Shown here in pieces: positions 13,301 through 26,100 of a stretch of DNA of 64,000 nt. The position numbers and the translations under genes were made by a program. This DNA is from Sipunculus nudus. Its lineage: Eukaryota; Annelida; Sipuncula; Golfingiida; Sipunculidae. The notes beneath the pieces were generated by a model. It made no database searches and was not told the origin of the DNA. It saw nothing but the letters and a program-made list of their open reading frames with translations. The stretch covers positions 18,841,019 through 18,905,018 of the forward strand of contig CM049306.1 in NCBI GenBank assembly GCA_026874595.1. Direction: 5' to 3'. Each line of letters begins with the position of its first letter. The first letter of the stretch is position 1.

Positions 13301-16300
13301 GTTGTTTGGTTTGATTTGCTTTGATGTTGAAGACGCCCGAGATTAAACGAACCTCGAGGTGGCACGATACTTGTAACTACAGAGCGAGCACATGGTTGAT
13401 ACTCAGCAGATCAGTCTGAGATTTACTGAGCAAAACTAATTAATTTATATCAAACAGCCTGCTACAAGAAAGTGGCTAGTTTACAGTTAGATATTGCATG
13501 GTGAAATCAGGGACGCACGGATAATCGGCAGCCATTTAATCATTATGACCCCGCGGTTGGGCGAATAATATGCAGCTTCGCAACGTGTGAATGATCAACC
13601 GTAAAATATAGTGACAGGAAGTTTACCGCTTCACCCTTGCTGTGTTTTTATCCTATGAGCACATCACACCATGACATGAACACCTACACGCATTAAGGTA
13701 ACAACTGGGAATTGCTCAATCCTTTGTGTTCAAGTCCCGCGAACAACAGTAACGGTGGCCTTGATGTTGTTCGGGGCGAGTGATCAGTGTCCTCCGGAGA
13801 TGGCGTATCATGTCCGTATTTGTCAGGTTCATTAACTCTAAGAATGTTAGTTTGAGATGACTGCTGTCCATTGTCTGCAGTAGTTAGGTGTCCGCCTTAT
13901 ACATAACATATAGGCAACTTTGGAGGGACTTAACTATATTGTCCGTTATAGCCAGTTGTCCGCCTAAGTGAGGTGTCCGTTAGACCAGTTTTCACTGTAT
14001 GTATGATCAGTGCAATATTTCATTCAAAAAGGTGTCATACTAAGTGGATTAACAATTGTCAGGTTCATATGCACCATTTCTGGAATTGTTGCATATATTT
14101 CTTTTCTTCCTACCAGCACACAAAATACCACATATTTCATCTTGACTGGGAAAAATGCCTGACTGTTTCTGATTTTTGGTCACTGAATCTGTAGTACAAT
14201 TTATTTTACTTTTACATTGCGTTGACAGTGTATACACAGATACCTACCAGCGGGTCTCCCTGTGCAGCATCAAATCCAGCTGACACAAGGACAAGCTCTG
14301 GATCGTACTGAAATAATATAGTAATATTAAATTTTAATTGGCTGACTGACAAAAAACATGAAACAAGTACCTATCTGCCAATTGACTGTTGACAACTCTT
14401 ATTTAACAGTTTCATTCCATTATATATGATCATCTTAAAAATGTTTCACCAGCATTATTATTACCATCATTATATTGTGAATATTTATTTTACATTTTGA
14501 TAAAAAACACGTATATCAAAATGATCAAAAACATGTATATCAAAATTAGTTAGGCAGATATGGAGTTAACATTCAAAGGTACTGTTTGACAAACTCTTTA
14601 CCTAATTAACAGAGCAATATTATTAAAGTATTACAAAATAACTTTGGTAATTAATGTTATTAGGGCAAAGTCTCTTGTTTCGTTGACCCCACTGCTTTCA
14701 GTAGATCATGAAAATGACTCAACATTTTACAGTATAAGTGTCGATAAAATAGAAAAGCACTGAAAATTTAGAAATATCTAGAATTTTATGTATCACAGTA
14801 AAACAATCACCTCATAAGCTATTGGCATAACCACATGATGGAATGCTGCAATGTATTCATCATTACCCATCGGCACCTGATATATGGAAAAAAAATAATC
14901 AATGATTTTTTATTTTACAATATAAATATATGACAAAAACTGGTGGAACATTCACATTTCTATTGGCATTGGCACATGTATCACAGATCAAAATGAACGA
15001 CCAGAGAAATCACTCAAATGCTTTTTACACACAATTACACAATATTATCCTTTCATTCATGATGAATGTCTCAGGATTGCTTTGAAATATAATGATAACC
15101 TGGTTTTCTATTTTATTAAGGCTCATTGCAAAAGTGTTTTTTCTGACCTGGAGGCCTTGCACAGTGCTGACATCTGGTGACAACATACAGAACTACTTGT
15201 CAGGAATACTGGTTTCCATTTGTCTGTATTTCTAAACTAGAATACAGGTAGTCGACAGGCGACTACTTATATCCGCCTAAATCAGAGTGGAACGGGTGAA
15301 GTGTTGCATATAAGCATGGATGTCTGCAGCCAAATTGTGTATGTAGGTTGCGCTACCTACCAAAAAATCCAGAAAGCTCTATACACATGCAAAACTTTGG
15401 CCCAATCGGTCAAACGGTTCCCAAGATATGAGCTTGGATATCTGCTGCATAAACTAGAATGCAGGTGGCGCCACCTGTCATAAAATCAAGAGAGCTGTCG
15501 GGGATGTATAAACTTGCAAAATTTTAGGCAGATATGTCAAACCACTGCCGAGATATGAGTGATTTTATCCCATGGCAGACAAACAGATGGGAGCTGTGCA
15601 AACATAGCTGCAGGTGGCGCCACCAGTTTTGCGTATGATAAAGAGCTATGTGAGATTTATACACATGCAAAATTTTGGCCCAATCGGTCAAACGGTTCCC
15701 TAGATATGAGCTTGGATGTCTGCAGCGTAAACTTGATTGTAGGTGGCGCCACCTGTCATAAAATCAGAAAAGCTATCCAGGATGTATAAGCATGCCGAAT
15801 TTCAGGTTAATTAGTCAAACCACTGCAGAAATAGGAGTGATTTTAACCCAAGGCAGACGAACAGATGGACACTGTGCAAACATGGTTGCAGGTGGTGCCA
15901 CCATTTTCGGTGTATGTTATAAAGCTCTCCAAGGGCTACATTTGTGCAAAAAAATTTTCCTGATCGGTCAAACGTTTCCTGAGATATGAGCTTGGATGTC
16001 TGCAGCGTAAACGTGAATGTAGGTGGCGCCACCTGTCATAAAATCAGAAAAGCTATCCAGGATGTATACGCATGCCAAATTTCAGGTGAATTAGTCAAGT
16101 CACTGCAGAGATATGAGTGATTTTAACCCAAGGCAGACAAACAGATGGACACTGTGCAAACATGGTTGCAGGTAGCGCCACCATTTTTGGTGTATGTTAT
16201 AAAGCTCTCCAAGGGCTACATTTGTGCAAAAGAATTTTCCTGATCGGTCAAATGGTTCCCGAGATATGAGCTTTGATGTCTGCAGCGTAAACGTGAATGT

Positions 16301-19300
16301 AGGTGGCGCCACCTGTCATAAAATCTGAAAAGCTATCCAGGATGTTTACGCATGCCCAATTTCAGGTGAATTAGTCAAGTCACTGCAGAGATATGAGTGA
16401 TTTTAACCCAAGGCAGACGAACAGATGGACACTGTGCAAACATGGTTGCAGGTGGCGCCACCATTTTTGGTGTATGTTATAAAGCTCTCCGAGGGCTACA
16501 TTTGTGCAAAAAAATTTTCCTGATCGGTCAAACGGTTCCCGAGATATATGGGTTTATGTGTGGAAACAGACGCACAAACGGACGCAGAGCGCAAAGGAAA
16601 GGTCAGAGGTCAAAACAAAATCGGGGCGCAGCAGTTCACATGTGACCCGAACATAATCCCGGGTTTCGGAAAATTCCGCCCAGCGGTTACGGAGGAGTTC
16701 TCCGGACACCTACGCGTCGGTGGCGGCGGCGGCGGCGGCCAGCTGAAAACATAGTATCCGCAAAACTCTGTTTTGGCGGATACAATTAAGAGTACACTTC
16801 TCATTCTGGGGATCGACTGTTGTATTTTGAGATTGTTTCTTTGTAACTCTTCTAACTGTGAACCATGAGGTAAAACTGGGCTGGCCTCTTTGATTTTTTA
16901 TGAATTAAGTTACAGGATCCTCTTATTTCAGAGTCAATCTACACAAAAACACTTCATAATAGACATCACATTAAGATCAAGCTGCATGGCAATTCAAAGT
17001 CAAGATTTTGTAACCCTCTATCTGCATCACATGACCTGTGGTCAAGTAACTGATGCCTAATATGTTCTTTCTCACATTTTTAACCAAACAGAGCACATGC
17101 AGATTTAAATAGACCTTGGAATTTATTATTACCTAATTGCCACTCCATGGGTGCTGACATTCAGTCCCTAACTTGACCCTGACATACATGACACACTCAT
17201 AATGGAAATGAAGGTTAATTATCCCTGTCCCATTTCATGGCATTTTGACACTGGATCCTTCAACCTTGACCGTGACCTACTTAATATGACTGACGTTTAT
17301 GTTAGCCACTACTTACCCTCTCATCAAACAGAATGTTGACATTGAACCCTTAAATTAAGACTTTCCTTTGACCTTGACCTACTTTATCATGATGGACATG
17401 AAGGTCAACAATCACCTTCCCTGTCACTTCATGGAATCTTGACCTGGAGACCTTCCTTTGACCTTTACCTTCTTTATTATTTTAGATATGAATGTTAACC
17501 ATCACTTACCCTGCCACTCCATGGAATGTTGACATTGAAGCCTTCACCTTGACCTTGACCTACTTTATCATGATCTGCATCTGTGTGGCAAGGATAAAAG
17601 AACCCACTGTCATAGCGATGTAAAGATATATTCAGCACACTGTAACAGAGAAAAGGCAAGAAATTAGAAAATATAAATACACAATATCTGACACCATTTT
17701 CTGGAAAATGTTTATCAGTGTTTTTTTGTTTAGTCTTTTCAACATGTACAAGTGAGACTGATCAATGAAATATGATTAACATGGCAAAATTAAAGACAGT
17801 TGACTTCAAAATGTTCAGAATCATAACATGTAATTACGTTACAACAATGAAGCCTCAGTTCAAACTCATACTATTAATTTCAAAAAGACAAAACTTCAGG
17901 TGGAAATGATCACACAGATAAAATAATAATAATAAAAAACTGATCTCCAGAAATTCTGTCACATTATATTCATTGTAAAACAAAAAAAAATAACTAATAT
18001 ACAAATTTAAAGTAAATTATAACTTCTGAATCATACACTGTAGTTAAAACAACATGTGCCTTATTTAAATCTGAATAATGACACAAAGATATATACACCA
18101 GAAGTATGACAAATAACTCTTGCGACCAGGAGTGCTGCTGAAATTTACCTATCTGCACGAGCTTATTAATAAGTTAAACAAGAGCACCGCAAAAATGCAT
18201 AATACACCAGTTGTGTATCTGGTGACCTCTGACCTCATTAAATATGCATGAATTTTGATGAGAATGTAATTCAGATGAGAAATTGTTGGTAAATATGTAT
18301 AATGAGTTTCATGTAAATCAATAGGATTTTTGTAAGTCACCAAGGTGCCTCAAAAGTGTGGTGACCCCTGACCTTATTTAATATGTGTGAATTTTGATGA
18401 GAATGTCAATCAGGTGAGAAAGTCTACTGGTAAATATGTATAAGTTTCATGTAAATCCATAGGATTTTTGTAAGTCATCAAGGTACCTCCAAGGTGCTGT
18501 GACCTCTGACCTCATTAAATATGCCTGAATTTTTATGAGAATGTAAATCAGGTGAGAAAGTCTATTGGTAAATATGTATAATGAGTTTCATGAAAATCCA
18601 TAGGATTTTTGGTAAGACACGAAGGTGCCTCCAAAGTTTGGTGACCTCTGACCTGATAAATATGCATGGATTTTGCTGGAATTCAAACATTAGTGAGATA
18701 TTTTATTGATTAACATTACTGATGAAATTTATCAAAAAAACCTTTTATATTCTTCATAATTTATCGTGGTGACACCACAAAGTAGCCAAGTGACCCGTGA
18801 CCTTATTAAATATGCATGGACATTGCCCATAATTGAACTTGGGTGAGATTATCTGTTGGTAAGTACTTATATGGTGAGTTTTGTGAAAATTCCTCAAAGC
18901 CCTAGTAAGTTATGACAGTAACACTAAAAGTTAACAGACGGATGGTCAGATGGAAGGACAAACAGAATGTGGGTATACCATAATACTGCCGTCATTAGCC
19001 AGGTGAATAAAAAGCTTCTGATACTAGGACGCTAACCCTGCATGAATGATAGTGTTCAAAGTTGGTGCCATAGAATGATTAATTAACCTATGTTATTGCA
19101 AGGAACTTCTGAAAATATTTTGAAAAACACCAATGACATCATAGTATTGTTGTCCGAGACATGAAATGCAATAAACAACCAACCCCCCCCCCTCCCATTA
19201 TATAAATTGGTTTTCAGACACCTTTCAGGGAAATGGGACATGGACGGACATCATTGTCCTCTGCACATCATGACTCGCACTCAAAAGATGCTCATATCTT

Positions 19301-20127
19301 CAAATGCTACGTCCTGGTGAAAATATGTGCAACAGAAATCCTCATTCCGGGGGTAATTTTACTCTTGGATTTACACCAAAATTGAACTTCTTGGAGATTT
19401 TTACAATACCAACATGTATGATAAATTTCAATAACATCTGTGATGCCATTCTTCAGATATATTGCAGACACACTTTAAGGATCAGATGAAAACAATGACC
19501 TCCACTTTATTTAAACAGCATCTGGAGTGCCATGACACATATTAATTCAAACAATCTTTGTTGCTGTGTTTTCTGTGAGAAACAGATTAAGAAAAATCTT
19601 ATAATAAGTTTAGTGTTGTTGCATTTTATGTAAATTATATTTATCTTTAATGGTGATGCCAGAGCCGTTATTAAATATAATTTTTTTTTGTCAGAGGAAC
19701 TGATAATCACACTGATTCGATCTTGTCACAACCATCAATAATCACAGAAGTCCTCGTTAATCGTTTGATATATCATGCCCACTCTATTCACTCACATGAA
19801 GCATCAAATAAATTGGAATTTACCTCTTGTCTTCTTCAAACATGTGTTGCGTTCCATTGCCATGGTGAATATCCCAGTCAAGGATCATAACCCTAGCAAA
19901 AGTAACAAAAATTTCGCTCATGTAGTGTGTGGCAATCTATAACCATATCACACTGGTTTTACATATTAATATATCACACTTGATCTTCCATTAAACCTCT
20001 GATAACATGGATGAGCAAAAAATACTACACACAAGAGCTGAGAAGCACACTAGTATCATACTGTATACAAGTACTTTAATTGTATCCGCCAAAACAGAGT
20101 TTTGCGGATACTATGTTTTCAGCTGGA

Positions 20128-20161
<34 letters not shown>

Positions 20162-23100
20162 GCGTAGGTGTTCGGAGAACTCCTCCGTAACCGCTGGGCG
20201 GAATTTTCCGAAACCCGGGATTATGTTCAGGTCACATGTGAACTGCTGCGCCCAGATTTTGTTTTGACCTCTGACCTTTCCTTTGCGCTCTGTGTCTGTT
20301 TGTGCGTCTGTTTCCACACATAAACCCACATATCTCGGGAACCGTTTGACCGATCAGGAAAATTTTTTTGCACAAATGTAGCCCTCGGAGAGCTTTATAA
20401 CATACACCAAAAACGGTGGCGCCACCTGCAACCATGTTTGCACAGTGTTCAACTGTTCGTCTGCCTTGGGTTAAAATCACTCATATCTCTGCAGTGACTA
20501 GACTAATTCACCTGAAATTGGGCATGCGTATACATCCTGGATAGCTTTTCTGATTTTATGACAGGTGGCGCCACCTACATTCACGTTTACGCTGCAGACA
20601 TCCAAGCTCATATCTTGGGAACCGTTTGACCGATCAGGAAAATTCTTTTGCACAAATGTAGCCCTTGGAGAGCTTTATAACATACACCAAAAATGGTGGC
20701 GTTACCTGCAACCATGTTTGCAGTGTCCATCTGTTTGTCTGCCTTTGGTTAAAATCACTCATATCTCTGCAGTGACTTGACTAATTCACCTGAAATTTGG
20801 CATGCGAATACATCCTGGATAGCTTTTCTGATTTTATGACAGGTGGCGCCACCTACATTCACGTTTACGCTGCAGACATCCAAGCTCATATCTTGGGAAC
20901 CGTTTGACCGATCAGGAAAATCTTTTTGCACAAATGTAGCCCTTGGAGAGCTTTATAACATACACCGAAAATGGTGGCACCACCTGCAACCATGTTTGCA
21001 CAGTGTCCATCTGTTCGTCTGCCTTGGGTTAAAATCACTCATATCTCTGCAGTGGTTTGACTAATTCACCTGAAATTCGGCATGCTTATACATCCTGGAT
21101 AGCTTTTCTGATTTTATGACAGGTGGCGCCACCTACATTCAAGTTTACGCTGCAGACATCCAAGCTCATATCTAGGGAACCCTTTGACCGATTGGGCCAA
21201 AATTTTGCATGTGTATAAATCTCACATAGCTCTCTATCATATGCAAAACTGGTGGCGCCACCTGCAGCCATGTTTGCACAGCTCCCATCTGTTTGTCTGC
21301 CATGGGATAAAATCACTCATATCTCGGCAGTTATTTGACATATCTGCCTAAAATTTTGCGAGTTTATACATCCCCGACAGCTCTCTTGATTTATGACAGG
21401 TGGCGCCACCTGCATTCTAGTTTATGCAGCAGATATCCAAGCTCATATCTTGGGAACCGTTTGACCGATTGGGCCAAAGTTTTGCATGTGTATAGAGCTT
21501 TCTGGATTTTTTCGTAGGTAGCGCAACCTACATACACAATTTGGCTGCAGACATCCATGCTAATATGCAACACTTCACCCGTTCCACTCTGATTTAGGCG
21601 GATACAAGTAGTCGCTTGTCGACTACCCGTATTCTAGTTAAATACTGAATTATTTTGCAACAATTATCAAGCAGGATATCAAAATATGGGTATAGTTCAT
21701 GACTGTTCACCTGTGGGGTGTCTGATTCACAAAAGTTTCATTTTGCTTCAATTTCCCTTTCTTGAAAATCACAAATTTGAAACCCCTGCAAACATAAGGC
21801 CTACCACATTATCTCTAATATCAGGTGTATCCAGGGATATATCATATACCGTAAAATCTCCACTTAAAACCGCACTTCCGATTGAAACCGCACCCAGACT
21901 TTGCCGAAATTCCAGGCGAGACATCGCGAGGGGCTCAAATACTAAGAACCCCCCTTTAAAACCGCACCAACTTTCGCTACGGAATGATTTGACAAAAGAC
22001 ACAATCAAGCTATCATCTAGAAATGAACACGCGTAGGTTGCGACTCGGCCATTCCTGTCCACCTTTTAATTCCTTGGGCATTTAATTTAAACACATCATA
22101 ACACTTTTTTGCAGGGTCACTCAAGCACGGAGTTTGGGAAGACGTAAGGGCCGGTGAACCTCTGCCTGTTTATACAGATTTTATATTTCGTGCCGTATTC
22201 TTGTTTGCTACTGATTTGTCATTATATTTTGAAGAAAAAAAATTCTGCTGATCCATTTCAAGTCACTGTATATTTTAATTCAAAAAATGTTTTATGAAAA
22301 TTCCATTTTTCTGGAATTACTCGGAAGATTCAAATCATTTTCATACCGGTTACTTCGGTATTATCATCGTCACATCGTACGTTTACATCGCTCCATGTCA
22401 CAACTAAATATCAAAGTATATGAAGTTACCTTGTAGAGATACGCACGTATAGGAAACATGACGCTTGATAACGAGTGATTTTAAGGTAAAATTAAAGTGG
22501 CCAGTCGGGGTAAGCAAGTTTTTTTCTTGAAGAAAGTTTCCGTGTGAGGAGCCATTTTGTCAAGGCAGTGTTCACGCAAGGCACGCTAGGACGAAATAGG
22601 TGGCTGTTCTGTTTACCACCCACCGCGTTCAGCCGTTCAAAATATTCTTAGCAGAATACCGGGGCATTTTAGCACATGGCGGCACTCAACCTTGATTTTA
22701 AAACGATCGTCAGCCATTGTGTGACTCCTTACGATGTCAGCTTTTTATTCATTTTACGTTTTAAACAAATAATCATTGCTAAATAATGCTGCAAATGGGT
22801 TTAAAGTAGGCTTTTATTTCAATTTTGCTTGACCATGCCCAACGAGGTGGGCCGCTGTGTGTTACAGCAGGGTTGTTGTTTGTCGTGGTCACGAGTTGAC
22901 ATTCCTTTCACAAGTTACATCCATACAACGTCGTGGACGAGTGGACCAGTAATGTATCTGCAGGCACCCGCTCAAACTAGGTGGGGAATGACCGAATACA
23001 AGTCTTATTTTTTGCACAAAATAAACAAGGTCAAATATGGCTTTAATAAATTTCATAAAACACACTACTTGAGTGTGTACTTCGAAACTCACGTGAATCC

Positions 23101-26100
23101 TCGATCATTGTACACATAGACGGAGGACCCGTGTATGGGGAGTTAGCACAATAAGTGACACGATAATATGCTAGACATGTCATGTATGCTAGGTATTTAT
23201 CGTATATACTGCGTTATATGAAGATGTTTTTTAGCCGCCAAAATGTCATATACCATTTGGTCTTTCCTTCGCAGTAAATTATCCAGTCTGAACGGTTAAG
23301 AATTTTCGGGTTTTCCTTTCATTATGCGCGACCCTGGTTTGGGGTCGCGCTGCAGATACTTTCCGCTACGTAGCGTGCATGACTGAGTCGGGGCCCGTCT
23401 CAATCATGGTACAAGACAAGGTTGTTGTAAACGTATTATTTGGTGACAAATACCAAAATTTTATAACAAGTTATATATCACACGAAAACTAATCAGCAAT
23501 ATTTAATTTATAAATAACAAATAATCGTAAATAATACATTTACACACGGCTCCCATGCATGCGAGACTGCTGCTAAGAACGGCCTTCGAAAGTTGCAATA
23601 TTATCGCCCACTCGCCGGCCCCAAAACGATGTCTGTCAGGAAGATATTCAGGAAACCCTTCTAGTATAAACCGCACAGTACTTTCAGGAAATCAACCTGA
23701 TTTCAAGATTTTGAATTTCTTGATTAAACCGCGGTTTTAAGTGGAGATTTTACGGTAACATATTCTGATAAGACTCTGTGATAAGCTAACGCCTGTGACA
23801 AGCAAACATACTAATATTTGGTTGGCTGGAAAGTTTTCATAACCATCACCATTATCACAGATTAAATAAAAAAATTTTCATCAATGATGCCTAATATGTT
23901 TACACTAGTAATACCTTTTCAAGCCATATTTCTTCTGAGCATATCTGGCTGCCACGGCTACACTGTTAAAGAAACAGAAACCTCTGGCTGTATGCATCTC
24001 TGCATGGTGTCCTGGTGGCCTGCACAGAATATTCATAAACATTAAATAATATGTTAAATACAATTAAATTGAGTAACATACACAATATATTTCTAAATGT
24101 AATGATAAAATTATCTTTTTAATGTCTCTCTTACAAATAGAACACACACTTGATAAAGATAAAAGTGATATCTACATGGTGCAAGAAAACATCGCTATTT
24201 TTTTCTATTGCTGCAGTGTAAAATTAAATAATATGAACATTTACAACTTACAGAATATGAGAAATATAACAATACATGGTATCCCTCATGATCAATATTG
24301 TGAGACACAATTTTAACTGCAAATTGCCAAATCTTCCTGTAAATAGTGACCTTTCAAAGTTATGTCTGACTACACCTGGTTTGACCTCTGATATACATGA
24401 CTATAGTTGGTTTGACCTTTGACATACCTGACTATACCTAGTTTGACCGTAGACATATCTGATTTCACCTGGTTTGACCTTTGACATATCTGACGACCTT
24501 TGACATATCTGACACCATGCTGGTTTTAACTTTGACATACCTGACTAAAGCTGGTTTAATCTGACATACCTGACTACAGATGGTTTCATCTTTGACATAC
24601 CTGACTACAGCTGGTTTCATCTTTGACATACCTGACTACAGCTGGTTTCATCTTTGACATACCTGACTACAACTGGTTTGACTTTTGACATACCTGACTA
24701 TAGCTGGTTTAATCTTTGACATGCCTGACTACAGATGGTTTCATTTTTGACATACCTGACTACAGATGGGTTTCATCTTTGACATACCTGAATACTACTG
24801 GTTTGATCACTGAAATATCTGACTACAGTTGGTTTCAACTTTAATATACCTGCCTACAGCTGGTTTTATCTCTGACATACCTGAATACAGCTGGTTTCAT
24901 CTTTGACATTCCTGACTACATTTGGTTTGACCTTTGACATACCTGACTACTGCTGGTTTGATCATTGACATACCTGACTACAGTTGGTTCGAACTTTGAT
25001 AGACCTGAGTACAGCTGGTTTTATCTTTAACATACCTGACTATGGCTACTCCATTCTGAGAATTTCCTGATAACACATCATCTACCACACACAATGTACA
25101 GCCACATGCCAGGCTGGCAGACTCAAAGGCATGCTGCAAACAAAGAAAGAAACATTAGTCAAACAGCTGGCAGAATCAAAGGCATGCTGTAAACAGAGAA
25201 AGAAACGTTAATCATACAGCTGGCAGCCTCAAAGGCATGCTGCAAACAGAAAATGAAACATTAACAACACAGCTGTCAGCTTCAAAAGGCATGCTGTAAA
25301 CAGAAAATGAAACATTAACAAGACAGCCGTCAATACCAAAGGCGTGCTGTAAACAGAAAATGAAACATAAACAAGACAGCTATCAACATCAAAGGCATGC
25401 TATAAACAGAAAATGAAACATTAATCACACAGAATTAAGAAACAGAATTTCAATTAAGAAAATTGAAATTACAATGCAATTGAACAATATACAAGACAAA
25501 TTTTACATCCAGAAATTGACCCTAGCTATTTCAACAATTTCAAAAAAAGGTTTAACAATATAGATCCAACGCTAAAAATATATTGCTGAAATCTGAATAT
25601 TTGTCTCCTATAACTAAGGTAAGTTTCAGTTTAACTGTAAACACAGGCATCTGAATTAAAGATGAAAAATTATATTTATAGCTCATTCCCAATCAGGGTG
25701 CCAATTCTAATCTGGAGATTATTCTTTAAAACTTAAAACTGATTGCACAATTTGACACAAAAGTGAATATGGGACTAAACGCTTAATATGAGTTGAAAAA
25801 CCAACAGTTTTATTCACAGTCTTCCGGTTCTTCTTGAGCTTGTCGCTTTGATTGCCAGCCTCATTTTTAAAGTTCCATTTATTAGTTTTTTTTTTGTGGT
25901 TTTACTGTTTTTTCAACAACTGTTTCTTCATATATTTTCTCACATATTTATTTCATTTAAAATAAACATGAGTAATTTTAAAGGAAAAGTTTTAGTTTCA
26001 TTCTGATAAATCTACTGTATGCTTTATTTCATTATTACAGCTTAACAATTGGACTTCAACAGTCAATTTAGGAGAATATCACTAAATTTCACTGGGCACC

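Noticed and set aside
15811-16312. Repeated frames starting [14 protein letters not shown]
   Set aside because: Identical shadows of the P1 core repeat units in both orientations; no coding signature beyond the repeat.
15464-16464. Regularly spaced palindromes considered as a CRISPR array
   Set aside because: The spaced segments are themselves repeated rather than unique spacers, and the context is an intron of an animal gene.
20007-20329. Frames coding polyproline or polyglycine
   Set aside because: They read through the GCC/GGC microsatellite of a P1 element and recur in each copy at the same place.
22829-23119. Plus-strand 96-codon frame inside the inverted-repeat transposon
   Set aside because: No DDE residues or DNA-binding motif; not supportable as a transposase.
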